This document shows, piece after piece, positions 50,644 to 58,673 of a DNA stretch of 64,000 nt. The first letter of the stretch is position 1. Every line of letters begins with the position of its first letter. The translations under genes and the position numbers were made by a program. Source of the DNA: Ralstonia thomasii (GTDB lineage Bacteria > Pseudomonadota > Gammaproteobacteria > Burkholderiales > Burkholderiaceae); assembly GCF_958405895.1 (NCBI RefSeq), contig NZ_CATZAR010000018.1; one strand, given 5' to 3'. The notes beneath the pieces are model-generated. The model had not been told where the DNA came from. It did not search any database and saw only the letters and a list, made by a program, of their open reading frames with translations.

Positions 50644-50855
50644 GCCAGAAAGGTACGGCTTGAACGTCCGCCGCTAGCCGGACGAGCAGTTCCGTGCCGA
50701 CTGCGTTTCTCCTCGGCAGCCGAACACCTGGCGCCCGACAAGCCATGCCCCTGTCGACTATAACGTCTACCATCCTTAAAAGTTGATAGGAAACCCTAAA
50801 AGTCCTTCATGCCGCACGGGCGATACCCAACCATTCGAGTCGAAAGGAGGGGCGC

Positions 50856-51203
50856 ATGGCGGCAAGCGGGATGGGCCAGTTGGCGGAAATGGTGGGACGG
50901 GCCATCGCGAGAAACCGGATCGCGAGTGGGCTGACCCAGGAGCAGGTAGCGGAGGCGCTGGGGATTGGCATTGAAGCCGTTTCGCGCATGGAGCGAGGCA
51001 TCGTGATGCCTACCGTGGCTCGCCTGGCGGAACTGGCCGACATCTTTCACTGTGATTTGCCGGATCTGCTGACCGAAGCCAGTAACCGCTCTAGCGATCA
51101 GGCCAATTACATGACTCGGCTACTGACCAAGCTCAGTAACAACGATCGCATCATGGTGGTGGAGATCGTGGAACGCCTAGCCGGGCGGCTGTCGCGCCGC
51201 TGA
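50856..51203 (+). CDS. XRE-family transcriptional regulator
   Basis: A 115-residue protein with a Cro/cI-type helix-turn-helix at residues 10-65 (GRAIARNRIASGLTQEQVAEALG, VSRMERGIVMPTVARLAELA) and a C-terminal helix that probably dimerises. AAGGAGG lies about 8 bases before the ATG. It converges with the leftward gene block at 51.2-56.2 kb and may control that block. Confidence 0.85.
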   Translation: MAASGMGQLAEMVGRAIARNRIASGLTQEQVAEALGIGIEAVSRMERGIVMPTVARLAELADIFHCDLPDLLTEASNRSSDQANYMTRLLTKLSNNDRIMVVEIVERLAGRLSRR

Positions 51204-51224
51204 ACCGGCCGCGAGCGTTACCCC

Positions 51225-51524
51225 TCAGTAGTCGTCGGCCAACAAGATGGTCGTGGCCGACCGATCAGCCTCCGTAATGATCCACACCTTGCGGCCAGTA
51301 GGCAGGGGGTAGCTGGAGAGGATGCGCAGCCCAAGCCGTACCGCCAACTCGTTTTGCAACCAATCCTCTTCCGATAGCTCACCCCAATCGCCATGGAGGT
51401 GCCGAGCCAGTAGAAGCACCTCGGGCACCTCGGCGGCTTCCAATGCTGCCATTGCTGCGGGGGTGACCAAGGTGGCACCAAGCTGAAAACGTGGCTTGGT
51501 GTAATCCGTTGTGGGTCGATTCAT
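51225..51524 (-). CDS. integrative-element-associated conserved hypothetical protein
   Basis: A 99-residue protein starting at ATG 51524. The phrases DWGELSEEDWLQNELAVR, LGLRILSSYPLP and VWIITEADRSATTILLADDY are those of a small protein family common on plasmids and integrative elements, with no known activity. It is the last gene of the leftward module. Confidence 0.75.
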   Translation of the reverse strand: MNRPTTDYTKPRFQLGATLVTPAAMAALEAAEVPEVLLLARHLHGDWGELSEEDWLQNELAVRLGLRILSSYPLPTGRKVWIITEADRSATTILLADDY

Positions 51525-51607
51525 GGTGATTTCCTGAGTGAAGACGAGCACCGGCCTCCGGCATCGCCGGAAGCTTGCGTATCCGTGGGGAAAGAGAGAA
51601 AACAGAT

Positions 51608-51628
51608 AGCCGGGCAAAACGCCCGGCT
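51608..51628 (-). terminator. intergenic hairpin after frameshifted membrane gene
   Basis: Perfect arms AGCCGGGC and GCCCGGCT around a 5-nt loop. On the minus strand CTATCTGTTTTC follows. It begins directly after the stop codon at 51629. Confidence 0.6.
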
Positions 51629-52563
51629 CTATGCCGTGAGATTTAGCGCGGCGAGCTGGCGGCGCAGCGCTATGGCACGAGCCTGGGAGCAACCCAGCCA
51701 GCGGCGGATGTCGGCGACAGTCGGGCGTAGCCGGCCAGCCGCGATGTCCACTGCAAGCTGAGTCGTGTCGGGGTCGGGGAATTCCCCTGTCGGTAACGGC
51801 ATGACCGGATCGCTGCCCGGTGCGTGACTGCCCGTGACCGGAGTCGTGACTGGCGGTACGTCCGTGACTGCCGGCCGCATTTGCAGCGTGACGGTCCACA
51901 GCAAGCAGGCGACGCCCTCCAATACCGCGGCGAAGGCAAGACTCGACAGCAGATCGACACGCATGACGGTCGTGCCGAGTAACGCCGCAAGTCGCGCCGT
52001 GACTGGATCGACCGCCCCAGGCTGTCACGTTGAGTCATGGCCTGGTCATCTGCTGTCTGTCGGCGCCGGATGTCGTGGGCTTCGGCATCCAGCGCATCGA
52101 GCTTGGCGGCAAGCGAGACACGACGGATTTCCAGTGTCGAGCAATGCCCTGTACAGCGTTGCGTGTTGGCCGTTGCCAGTCGAGCAGTGACTTCAGCCCG
52201 TTCCGCCATGACTGCCGTGAGGCTACGACCGGCCGCTGGAGACGCGACCGAGGGCACAGCCACAGCGCGCATTTCCCCGGCATGCCGCTGTGCCAGCAGG
52301 AAGAACGTCGCATGGCCCTGGCACGCAGTTGCCATGCACGCGATCCAAAACACGCCAGCTACGGCGCGCATGGCGAGCGGCGTACCTCGAACCAGGGCTG
52401 GCAGCAGATGCGCGCTCGCCACCAGGACCACGCCGATCGCCACCCACGCCAGCCGCTCCGCCAATGACCCGCCGCGCTGCCAGCCGGCCAGCACCGACAG
52501 GCAGAGCGCGGTACCGGTCGCGCCAGTCGCCAGCACAAGCGCCCAGCGATTCGCCTGAGTCAT
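51629..52563 (-). pseudogene. frameshifted multi-pass membrane protein
   Basis: The N-terminal frame (52563 down to about 52037) encodes three or four membrane segments and a charged region ending AMTQRDSLGR. The C-terminal frame then continues as VDPVTARLAALLGTTVMRVDLL to the stop at 51629. The joined product matches the intact 366-residue protein at 60628-61728, where ALRESLRVDPVASQIALWFGTT spans the same point. Loss of one G near 52037 (CGGTCGAT instead of CGGGTCGAT) explains the shift. A sequencing error is possible. The final 45 residues resemble a small HTH (LRPTVADIRRWLGCSQARAIALRRQL). Confidence 0.75.
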
Positions 52564-53480
52564 GCCGCCGCCCCTCCCAGCAATGCGGCCTTGTGCTCCA
52601 GCTTGTCGCGCAGCGTTGTGGGTGTCGACTTGTCGTTGATGGCTGATCCGTCGCTGACCGGCTCGCGGCTGCCGTTGGTGGTCTCTGGGTAAAACTCCTC
52701 GGCCACCGCAGCGCCTTCCTCGGAACTGTCCTCGAACGCACCGTTGGCAAAGCCCACCTTGGCAGCGGCATCCAATGCAGTCTGGTCAAAGCCGGCCGCC
52801 CTGCGTCGCGCATCCAGTTCGCGCGCCTGAGTCAGGGTGTCCCCCAGCGTACTGCCCGACTGGACACTCAGATCGACGTAGTAGATGGCCGACCGGTAGC
52901 TCTGCGTGGTTGATTTGCCTCGCAGTCTCAGCTCCAGCGCCAAGCACGCCAACAGGTTGCCCGATACTGCGCTGAAGTAATGCAGCCGCGCGGCGAGTGT
53001 ACGAATGGAGTTGAACGACGTGGTCCGAAAAATGAACGACCCGAGTTCGTCATCGTCGCCGATCGCCACATTCAGCCGCCCATACGGCTTGCAACCGCCT
53101 GGGCCACCGAACTGGCAGCCGTCCGGGGATGGGCAGGGCAGAACCGCAATGCCCTCGTCGGTGACGCGCTTGCACTGCTCTCCGTTGCCGACGCAGACCG
53201 GGCGCCCGGTGTCCCGGTCGAACAGGCTGTATTCGGCTCGCAGGTTGAGATTCGGGTCGTTGAACAACATCCGCACCGGGATCGACCGAAGCTTGCCCGG
53301 CGTGGCCTTGCGCAGCGATTCGTTGAGCGGGTGCAAGACCCAACCATCGCGATTCTGGATCTGCGTCGTCAGGGTGAATTGATCATCCTTCTCTGGCAGA
53401 CGTTTGCCGTTCTTCTCGACCACGCGGCCAATGGAAATCCGCCCGATGACTGGCGGCGTAATGGCGAGTCCTTTCAACAT
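52560..53480 (-). CDS. Gp3-like recombination directionality factor / metal-binding protein
   Basis: A 306-residue protein starting MLKGLAITPPVIGRISIGRVVEKNGKRLP. The central part has four Cys in CPSPDGCQFGGPGGCKPYGR, likely a zinc site. This is the family usually annotated as hydrolase or metal-binding protein, or Gp3-like recombination directionality factor. Its start follows the YqaJ stop by 17 bp and its stop overlaps the next gene by 4 bp. In an integrative element a role in excision control or recombination is plausible, but is inferred from family naming. Confidence 0.65.
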   Translation of the reverse strand: MLKGLAITPPVIGRISIGRVVEKNGKRLPEKDDQFTLTTQIQNRDGWVLHPLNESLRKATPGKLRSIPVRMLFNDPNLNLRAEYSLFDRDTGRPVCVGNGEQCKRVTDEGIAVLPCPSPDGCQFGGPGGCKPYGRLNVAIGDDDELGSFIFRTTSFNSIRTLAARLHYFSAVSGNLLACLALELRLRGKSTTQSYRSAIYYVDLSVQSGSTLGDTLTQARELDARRRAAGFDQTALDAAAKVGFANGAFEDSSEEGAAVAEEFYPETTNGSREPVSDGSAINDKSTPTTLRDKLEHKAALLGGAAA

Positions 53481-53497
53481 GGTGGTGACTCCTGGGA

Positions 53498-54496
53498 TTA
53501 GGGATAGATGAGGAAGCGCCGCGCGCCAGCTTTGGGGATGGCGTACTGCTGTGCGAGGACTGGGTGGTCGGCCAGCAGCTGTTCCAGGTCGGTACTGGTG
53601 CCGTCCTTGCTGCGCTTGTAGGTCACTTCTCCAGTCTCGAATAGCGCGCGCGAAGCGTCGCCCATGGCGGACTGGATGGCTTGCTTGAGCCTGGCTTCGG
53701 CCCGCGCCAGGGTCTCGGCCTCGGCTCGGACGGCTACTAGGTCGGCAAATGCCGCAGACAGGTGGCGGTCGTCGGTGAAATCGATCGTCCCGCCCGAGTA
53801 CGCCGGATACAGGCAGCGCAAAGCACGATCCGCGGACTCGGAGCCGTCCCCCGGTGGCGGGGTGTCGGTCTCGATGTACCGCCAGAATTGCGCTTCCAGG
53901 GGAATCAGCCGAGCAATCAGCGCGTCATCCCGCTCGATGCGGTGGACCTCCAGGGCTTGCCCGCACAGCAGTACAGCAACATCCGCTGCAGACTTCCCCG
54001 TGACAGCCAACTGGTGTTGGACCTGCAGCTGGACGTATTCCGGCACGCCATCACGCCACAGCCGGGCGCCGAACTCCCCGGCGGTCTTGCACTCCAGGAT
54101 TTGCACACCGGGTACCCCGATCACTTCTCGATCCAGATTGGCGAGCATGAAAGGGATGGTCGGGTGCTGCAGTACGGCGTTGACTTTGCGGACTCGGTTG
54201 CCGGTTTGCTGGGTGTAAGCCGCGGCTACGATGGGCTCAAGCAATGTCCCCCAATAGACGGGCTCCGTCGTATCCGCCGGGTCGGGCTTCGGCAGGTTGG
54301 TGTCCCGGCCCGTTTTCTCCAGCCACAGTTCGAGCTGGCTTTTGTAGGGATTTAGACCCACGGCGGCCGCGGCGTCCGACCCGCCGATGCCGGCCTTGCG
54401 GACTTCGAGCCAGTCGCCACGCGGAAGTCCCTTCGTTTCCACCAGCCGCAATGCCGGACGGCTCCGGCCACGCTTGGCTGTTCCAAGCTCTGACAT
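53498..54496 (-). CDS. YqaJ-type viral recombinase (exonuclease)
   Basis: A 332-residue nuclease of the lambda-exonuclease/YqaJ group. The motif GIGGSDAAAAVGLNPYKS is at about 37-54, the acidic residue lies in ANLDREVIG, and the ExK is in LECKTAGE near 138-144. It degrades double-stranded DNA ends to give single strands for annealing. ATG 54496 has GGAGG 7 bases upstream; the frame could start at TTG 54508. It is part of the leftward recombination block. Confidence 0.88.
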   Translation of the reverse strand: MSELGTAKRGRSRPALRLVETKGLPRGDWLEVRKAGIGGSDAAAAVGLNPYKSQLELWLEKTGRDTNLPKPDPADTTEPVYWGTLLEPIVAAAYTQQTGNRVRKVNAVLQHPTIPFMLANLDREVIGVPGVQILECKTAGEFGARLWRDGVPEYVQLQVQHQLAVTGKSAADVAVLLCGQALEVHRIERDDALIARLIPLEAQFWRYIETDTPPPGDGSESADRALRCLYPAYSGGTIDFTDDRHLSAAFADLVAVRAEAETLARAEARLKQAIQSAMGDASRALFETGEVTYKRSKDGTSTDLEQLLADHPVLAQQYAIPKAGARRFLIYP

Positions 54497-54512
54497 GAGT
54501 GCCTCCAAATGT

Positions 54513-54545
54513 AGAAAAGCCCGGCGGGGACCATCCGGCCGGGCT
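54513..54545 (-). terminator. intergenic hairpin between DUF932 and YqaJ genes
   Basis: Perfect arms AGCCCGGC and GCCGGGCT flank a 12-nt loop and are followed on the minus strand by TTTTC. It stands just before the YqaJ ribosome site, so it probably trims downstream expression. Confidence 0.65.
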
Positions 54546-54565
54546 AGATGTCGTTGAGGATCAAG

Positions 54566-55528
54566 TCACGCAATGAGCTTCATGGCCTCATCCCAGGCCT
54601 TTTGCTTGATGGCGGCGCCTTGGCCAAACCACGCCGCATCGCGTCGGTGATCGTCACTGCGAGCTCGACGTTGATGGTCGACAAACTCGGTGACTGAGTT
54701 CACGAGGCCCCAAGCAGTGCCCGCGGCAGAGGCCAGCGTCGCCCCTTTGCCGCGACCGGCATACAGCGCGTGCACGGCCTTGATCGCGCTGTCGTTGGTG
54801 GCCGGGGCAGATACACCGGTTGTCGCCGGATACGTCAGCACACGACGGAAGAACGCTTCGACGGCGGCGTCGTTCACCTTTCGATCGGCTAGCGCTTTCA
54901 TGCGCACCATGAATCCGTCCCACGAGGAGATTGCGATCCCGAGCTGACGCTTGACGGCCTGCGCATCGAACTGGCTGCGGTGTGGCACCTTGACGGCGCC
55001 CGCCGAATCGCCAAGGGCGATCTGCAGCGTGTTGTTGCAGACGACACGTACGGACGTGAACTGGGCCGTGGTGGCAAGCGTCCCGTCGCAAGCTGTCGCC
55101 AGGAGAAGGTACGCATTCACCTCGTCACGACCCTTAAGCGAGACCGACTGGTCGGTGCGGGCGAGCGCCCACAGCTTCTTGCCGTCCTTGAGCACGCCCG
55201 CCGTTTCCAGCTCGAAGCCGCCAACCTCAGTCAGGTCGCGGTAGAACTCCAAAATGTCGCGGGGCTGCACGACCTGATAGCGCGACGACACGACGGACAG
55301 CGGTTCCTTGGTGTCGGAGCGATAGAGCACGCGCTGCTCAGGGTAGGCGTGGATGGAGCCGAGATGGCTGGCCGCGCCCGCAACAAATCGGACTTCGGCG
55401 GACTCGATATTCCAGTCCATGCCGGCTTGCTGTGCCCAGACTTCGAGCGGTTGATTGCGGGCGAGTTGATTGCCGAGCCCGTGCCAGGGCGTCGTGCCGG
55501 CATAGGCCATGTTTCGAACCAGGTGCAT
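54566..55528 (-). CDS. DUF932 phage/plasmid-type protein
   Basis: A 320-residue protein starting at ATG 55528 behind CTGGAGG. Conserved phrases are MAYAGTTPWHGLGNQL, VVSSRYQVVQPRDILEF and ATTAQFTSVRVVCNNTLQIAL, typical of DUF932 (TIGR03299-like). The family is widespread on phages, plasmids and integrative elements and is often next to recombination genes; its biochemical role is not established. The upstream part of this frame (to 55882) is not coding. Confidence 0.85.
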   Translation of the reverse strand: MHLVRNMAYAGTTPWHGLGNQLARNQPLEVWAQQAGMDWNIESAEVRFVAGAASHLGSIHAYPEQRVLYRSDTKEPLSVVSSRYQVVQPRDILEFYRDLTEVGGFELETAGVLKDGKKLWALARTDQSVSLKGRDEVNAYLLLATACDGTLATTAQFTSVRVVCNNTLQIALGDSAGAVKVPHRSQFDAQAVKRQLGIAISSWDGFMVRMKALADRKVNDAAVEAFFRRVLTYPATTGVSAPATNDSAIKAVHALYAGRGKGATLASAAGTAWGLVNSVTEFVDHQRRARSDDHRRDAAWFGQGAAIKQKAWDEAMKLIA

Positions 55529-55548
55529 GGAAACCTCCAGATAAGTGC

Positions 55549-55572
55549 ATAAAGCCCGGCGCACGGCCGGGC
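55549..55572 (-). terminator. intergenic hairpin upstream of DUF932 gene
   Basis: Perfect arms GCCCGGC and GCCGGGC around a 5-nt loop, followed on the minus strand by TTTAT. It lies between the zinc-ribbon gene and DUF932. Confidence 0.6.
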
Positions 55573-55613
55573 GATGGGGGAAACAAATCAGGGAAAGGAG
55601 AGCGGAAGACCGG

Positions 55614-56081
55614 TCAGTCCGGCCGGTTGGAGAAGGTGTGGCCGCAGGCGCGGCAGCACCAATTGAGGAGGACTTTGTTGTCGAGGGTCTCGCCGAGTGC
55701 GGCGCCGGTAGCGCAGCCGGCGGCGGCACCGGCCAAGCCAGCGATGATTGCGCCGGCGATGCTGCCGCATAGCACGCCGAACGGACCACCCAGCGTGCCC
55801 GCTGCCGCGCCGATCTCGGCACCGGAGAGCGAGGCGGCGGCGGCGCTGGTGCCCCCGGCTGCTGCACCGAGCGCACCGCCAATACGGCGGGCGAGGTGCC
55901 GCGGTTCGGTGCGAAACGACTCGCAGGCCGGACAGGCGTACGTCAATTCGCCCGTATCGGGGCGATAGCGAGGTGGCTCAGGATCGTGCGGTTGATGTCT
56001 GGCTAATACGTCGGGCGGCTGGTGGTGGTATGGCCATTCGTCGTCATCGTCGGGCGGAAGGAGCGGACGATGGTCACGCAT
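55614..56081 (-). CDS. glycine-zipper membrane protein with split zinc ribbon
   Basis: A 155-residue protein starting at ATG 56081. Residues 1-45 are hydrophilic with an acidic and His-rich patch. A CPAC pair (TYACPACESF) near 50 is followed by 70 residues of Gly/Ala-zipper helices (GALGAAAGG, AAGTLGGPFG, AGAIIAGLAGAAAG), then a second pair CRAC in WCCRACGHTF near the C-terminus. The four cysteines could form one zinc ribbon closed around a membrane hairpin. The start overlaps the end of the small gene upstream by 8 bp. Function unknown. Confidence 0.65.
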   Translation of the reverse strand: MRDHRPLLPPDDDDEWPYHHQPPDVLARHQPHDPEPPRYRPDTGELTYACPACESFRTEPRHLARRIGGALGAAAGGTSAAAASLSGAEIGAAAGTLGGPFGVLCGSIAGAIIAGLAGAAAGCATGAALGETLDNKVLLNWCCRACGHTFSNRPD

Positions 56082-56202
56082 GACACGTCGCCTTCTGCTG
56101 GACTTTGCCGACATATTTGCAGAAACAGATCGACCACAGCACGCCGCAGAGATAAGCGAGCGCGAAAGCAACCAAATACTCGATGGGGGATATTGGGAGC
56201 AT
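56074..56202 (-). CDS. 42-residue single-pass membrane protein
   Basis: A very short gene with ATG 56202 and a GGAG ribosome site about 7 bases upstream. It encodes a short polar start (MLPISPIEY), one hydrophobic helix (LVAFALAYLCGVLWSICFC) and a basic cytoplasmic tail. Its TGA lies 4 bases inside the start of the glycine-zipper gene, an 8-bp overlap that suggests translational coupling. It heads the leftward module. No family is recognised. Confidence 0.55.
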   Translation of the reverse strand: MLPISPIEYLVAFALAYLCGVLWSICFCKYVGKVQQKATCHA

Positions 56203-56367
56203 CACCGAACTCCAGAGACGGAATTCGCCCGCGCGGGATTGGGCAGGCGGAGCGACAGGCTGCTGCTGTGCTCAAGGAGGTGATATAGGGCTGAAAAAAT
56301 CTGCGATATGGCGCGAGGGCATTTGAATTTCGCATCACCAGCCAACGTCTTAAACGCTGAGAGAGAG

Positions 56368-56691
56368 ATGTTCGGTTCCGTCACTCGGATTCGCTCTGGC
56401 ATCCAAAGCCCACTTCCAGACGCGGTACGGGTGGACTCGCCGGATCTCTCGGCACTACATCAAGCTGCCGAGCGGATGCGTGCTGATGTGAGTCGCGCCA
56501 ACAACAGGACCGAATTGCTGGTTGGGGCGTCAGCATTTCTTGCTGCTCAGTTGAGCACCAGTTCACCGAGCTCCGTATCAGACTTCCGACCCCGCAGTGA
56601 TGCGGTGCGACCTCTTGCCGAGATCATTGATGCCGCCCGCTGGCGCCACCTCTTTGGCGCGACGCTCCGTAGATGTTGCCAAAATCATTGA
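56368..56691 (+). CDS. hypothetical protein
   Basis: A possible 107-residue soluble protein starting at ATG 56368 behind GAGAGAGAG. A central amphipathic helix (LSALHQAAERMRADVSRANNRTELLVGASAFLAAQL) looks natural. Its last 68 bp overlap the 3' end of the leftward gene at 56624-57025, so one of the two may be shorter or not real. Confidence 0.4.
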   Translation: MFGSVTRIRSGIQSPLPDAVRVDSPDLSALHQAAERMRADVSRANNRTELLVGASAFLAAQLSTSSPSSVSDFRPRSDAVRPLAEIIDAARWRHLFGATLRRCCQNH

Positions 56692-57025
56692 AGCAAATGA
56701 CATTGCTCATCGGGCAAAAGAGGAAACCATCGGCACGGTCTGAGGTGACACGGCGCTCTTTCTCCGGAACGTCGACCCATAAAGGAATATCAGTCAGGTA
56801 GAACACAATGCCTTGCGAGGTGATGCGTGAGATGGATAGCACTTCACCTAGCTGCGACAGATAGGACAGCACGGGCGGTGTATCGCGGAGTTGGAGTTCG
56901 AGGCTACGCAGCGCATTCAGTTCTGCCCAAGTTGAGACCTTCGCAATGCCAGTTGCATTCAGCCATGCAATGGTGTGCTCCGCATCTTCTTCGGTATTCG
57001 TGTCGAACTTTGCCTGTAGGGACAT
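56624..57025 (-). CDS. hypothetical protein
   Basis: A possible 133-residue protein from ATG 57025. Composition is balanced and soluble, with phrases such as ATGIAKVSTWAELNALRSLELQLRD and ITSQGIVFYLTDIPLWVDVPEKE. No family recognised. The tail overlaps an opposing gene. It lies in a gene-poor, decaying part of the island. Confidence 0.45.
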   Translation of the reverse strand: MSLQAKFDTNTEEDAEHTIAWLNATGIAKVSTWAELNALRSLELQLRDTPPVLSYLSQLGEVLSISRITSQGIVFYLTDIPLWVDVPEKERRVTSDRADGFLFCPMSNVICFNDFGNIYGASRQRGGASGRHQ

Positions 57026-57132
57026 GATTTTCCAAATATGGGGGAGTTGGCCAACCGTGACCAACTCGACCTGGTGCGCATCGCTGCGCACCAGCGTGGA
57101 ACGTCGGCGACAACAGGTAGTTTGTGCGCTAG

Positions 57133-57522
57133 CTGCTCGACGTGCAGGCCGACTTCGTGTTTTCGTGCCCGCCGTACGCCGATCTCAAGAAGTCGGATGA
57201 TTCCGCCGACCTGTCTACGATGGCCTATCCGGCCCTCCTGGATGCGTACCGCGAGGTGATCGCCGACGCGGCCGCTCTGCTGAAGCCAGAGCGCTTCGCG
57301 CGCTTCGTGGTCGGTGACGTGCGCGATAAGCGCGGCGTCGGGCCCTACACGATCTAAACCTCCCCGGGGGTCTGGGCGCAGCTCTACAACGAGGCGATCC
57401 TGTCGACCGCCTTTAGCAGCCTGCCCATCCGGGCTGGCAAGCAGTTCACTGCCAGCCGGAAGCTGGGCAGGACCTATCAGAACGCGCTGGGATTCTTGAA
57501 GGGGACTAGAAGCGTGCAGTAG
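57133..57522 (+). pseudogene. DNA methylase fragment with internal stop codon
   Basis: The frame reads ADFVFSCPPYADLKKSDD, LKPERFARFVVGDVRDKRG, then a TAA at 57355-57357, and continues in the same frame as WAQLYNEAILSTAFSSLPIRAGKQFTASRKLGR to TAG 57520. CPPY and the RAGKQFTASRKLGR motif are typical of phage-type DNA modification methylases. The N-terminal half is missing, a stop lies immediately upstream at 57130, and some residues between GPYTI and the following helix seem deleted. It is a decayed remnant. Confidence 0.75.
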
Positions 57523-57583
57523 CCGCCTGTGGCGACGTGTACATTTCGGACGGACTGCTAGACTGACCGAAAATCGGTCGCGG

Positions 57584-57976
57584 CTAGACCTCCAGGCGCG
57601 CACCTGGCCGATTTCCAGGCCACTCGGCATGCCCTTCGCGCGTCCACCATCCAACTTCGAATTCGTTGAGGTGGAGCGCTCGCAAGATCATCTTCAGTTG
57701 CTCGACCGGATGCGTCCCGAGGTCCGCTTCCTTTACGAAAACGTGCGTGTATTCCGGATCTTCGCGGAAAGCGATCAATGCTACTTGCGCCGGCACCACG
57801 GCTCTTTCACCGGGAAGATCGACCTGATAGCTGAGCAAAAGCGTCCCACGATCGCGAGCCGCCGGCTCCGCATTCAGATGCCGAGCGACCTCAACCAAGG
57901 ACACTTCTACCCAAACCGCTGGGAACATGACGTCCTTGTCGACGATCTGCTCAGGGTGCAATCGGTGGAGTCTCAT
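57584..57976 (-). CDS. hypothetical protein, second of a coupled pair
   Basis: A 130-residue soluble protein whose ATG overlaps the stop of the upstream gene (ATGA). It contains the phrases FVKEADLGTHPVEQLKMILRALHLNEFEVGWW and looks like a compact alpha/beta protein. No family recognised. The tight overlap with the preceding gene suggests two subunits or a toxin-antitoxin-like pair, but nothing else supports that. Confidence 0.55.
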   Translation of the reverse strand: MRLHRLHPEQIVDKDVMFPAVWVEVSLVEVARHLNAEPAARDRGTLLLSYQVDLPGERAVVPAQVALIAFREDPEYTHVFVKEADLGTHPVEQLKMILRALHLNEFEVGWWTREGHAEWPGNRPGARLEV

Positions 57977-58293
57977 GGCGAGTACTCGTAATCAGTGACT
58001 TCGATTGGCACCCGAACATAGGTGCCGTCAAAGACGGTGCCTGGGCTTCCCTTTCGCCACAAAGCAATTTGCGGACCGCCCACTGGATAGTCCGGCATTA
58101 CGTCGGTCCCAAACTCGACACCACCTTTGTATCGAAGCTGGGTTCTGTCGAGACGCCCTATCCAGGCCCTAACAGAGCAACCACCGATACCAAACATTGC
58201 GGCATCCGTTCCCCAGAGTTCGTTTGAATGCCGGATCAAATCGACGACGGGATTCGACGTGAAGTGCACAAATGGGAAGTGCGTTTTCGACAT
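57973..58293 (-). CDS. hypothetical protein, first of a coupled pair
   Basis: A 106-residue protein from ATG 58293 (an earlier start at 58359 is in frame). It begins MSKTHFPFVHFTSNPVVDLIRHSNELWGTD and ends near YVRVPIEVTDYEYSP. The ribosome site is weak and the upstream region is AT-rich, unlike the flanks. No family recognised. Overlap with 57584-57976 by 4 bp indicates one transcript. Confidence 0.5.
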   Translation of the reverse strand: MSKTHFPFVHFTSNPVVDLIRHSNELWGTDAAMFGIGGCSVRAWIGRLDRTQLRYKGGVEFGTDVMPDYPVGGPQIALWRKGSPGTVFDGTYVRVPIEVTDYEYSP

Positions 58294-58452
58294 TTCTATT
58301 GTTGGTCGTTTTTTTTGGAAATTGCGAGACAAGTCATCGAAATGTGACGCGAGCCCCACTCACGCGACTAATTCAGTCTACAACATAGCTCCCACCGCAT
58401 TTGTGTGTGTCGAAAAACTCACCTCGCCTCCCATGCCGGACGCAAACCACTC

Positions 58453-58560
58453 ATGCCCACGGACATGGACTGAAAGATCGCCTCGTTCCTGGCCGGCTAC
58501 GGCGCCTCGCACGAGTACATCGCGAGCTAGATCACGAACCCCTATCGGCAGCGGCACCGA
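58453..58560 (+). pseudogene. possible remnant of a phage-type small protein
   Basis: Read with two stop codons, the frame gives KIASFLAGYGASHEYIAS and ITNPYRQ. This is reminiscent of small phage proteins with LAxYGxxxExIAxxITNP. The match is short and the remnant status uncertain. Confidence 0.25.
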
Positions 58561-58673
58561 CGCCGATCCGCTTGCGTAATTCTGGAGGGCCATAACCGGT
58601 CCAACTCTTGATTGCCTATCATGGTGCTATACAGTCGCCACACGGATAGGTTCTTGTTGCGCCTTTGGACTTC

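Noticed and set aside
51629..52563. Programmed -1 frameshift producing a full-length membrane protein
   Set aside because: No slippery heptamer is present at the shift point, and the intact paralogue needs no shift. Simple base loss is more likely.
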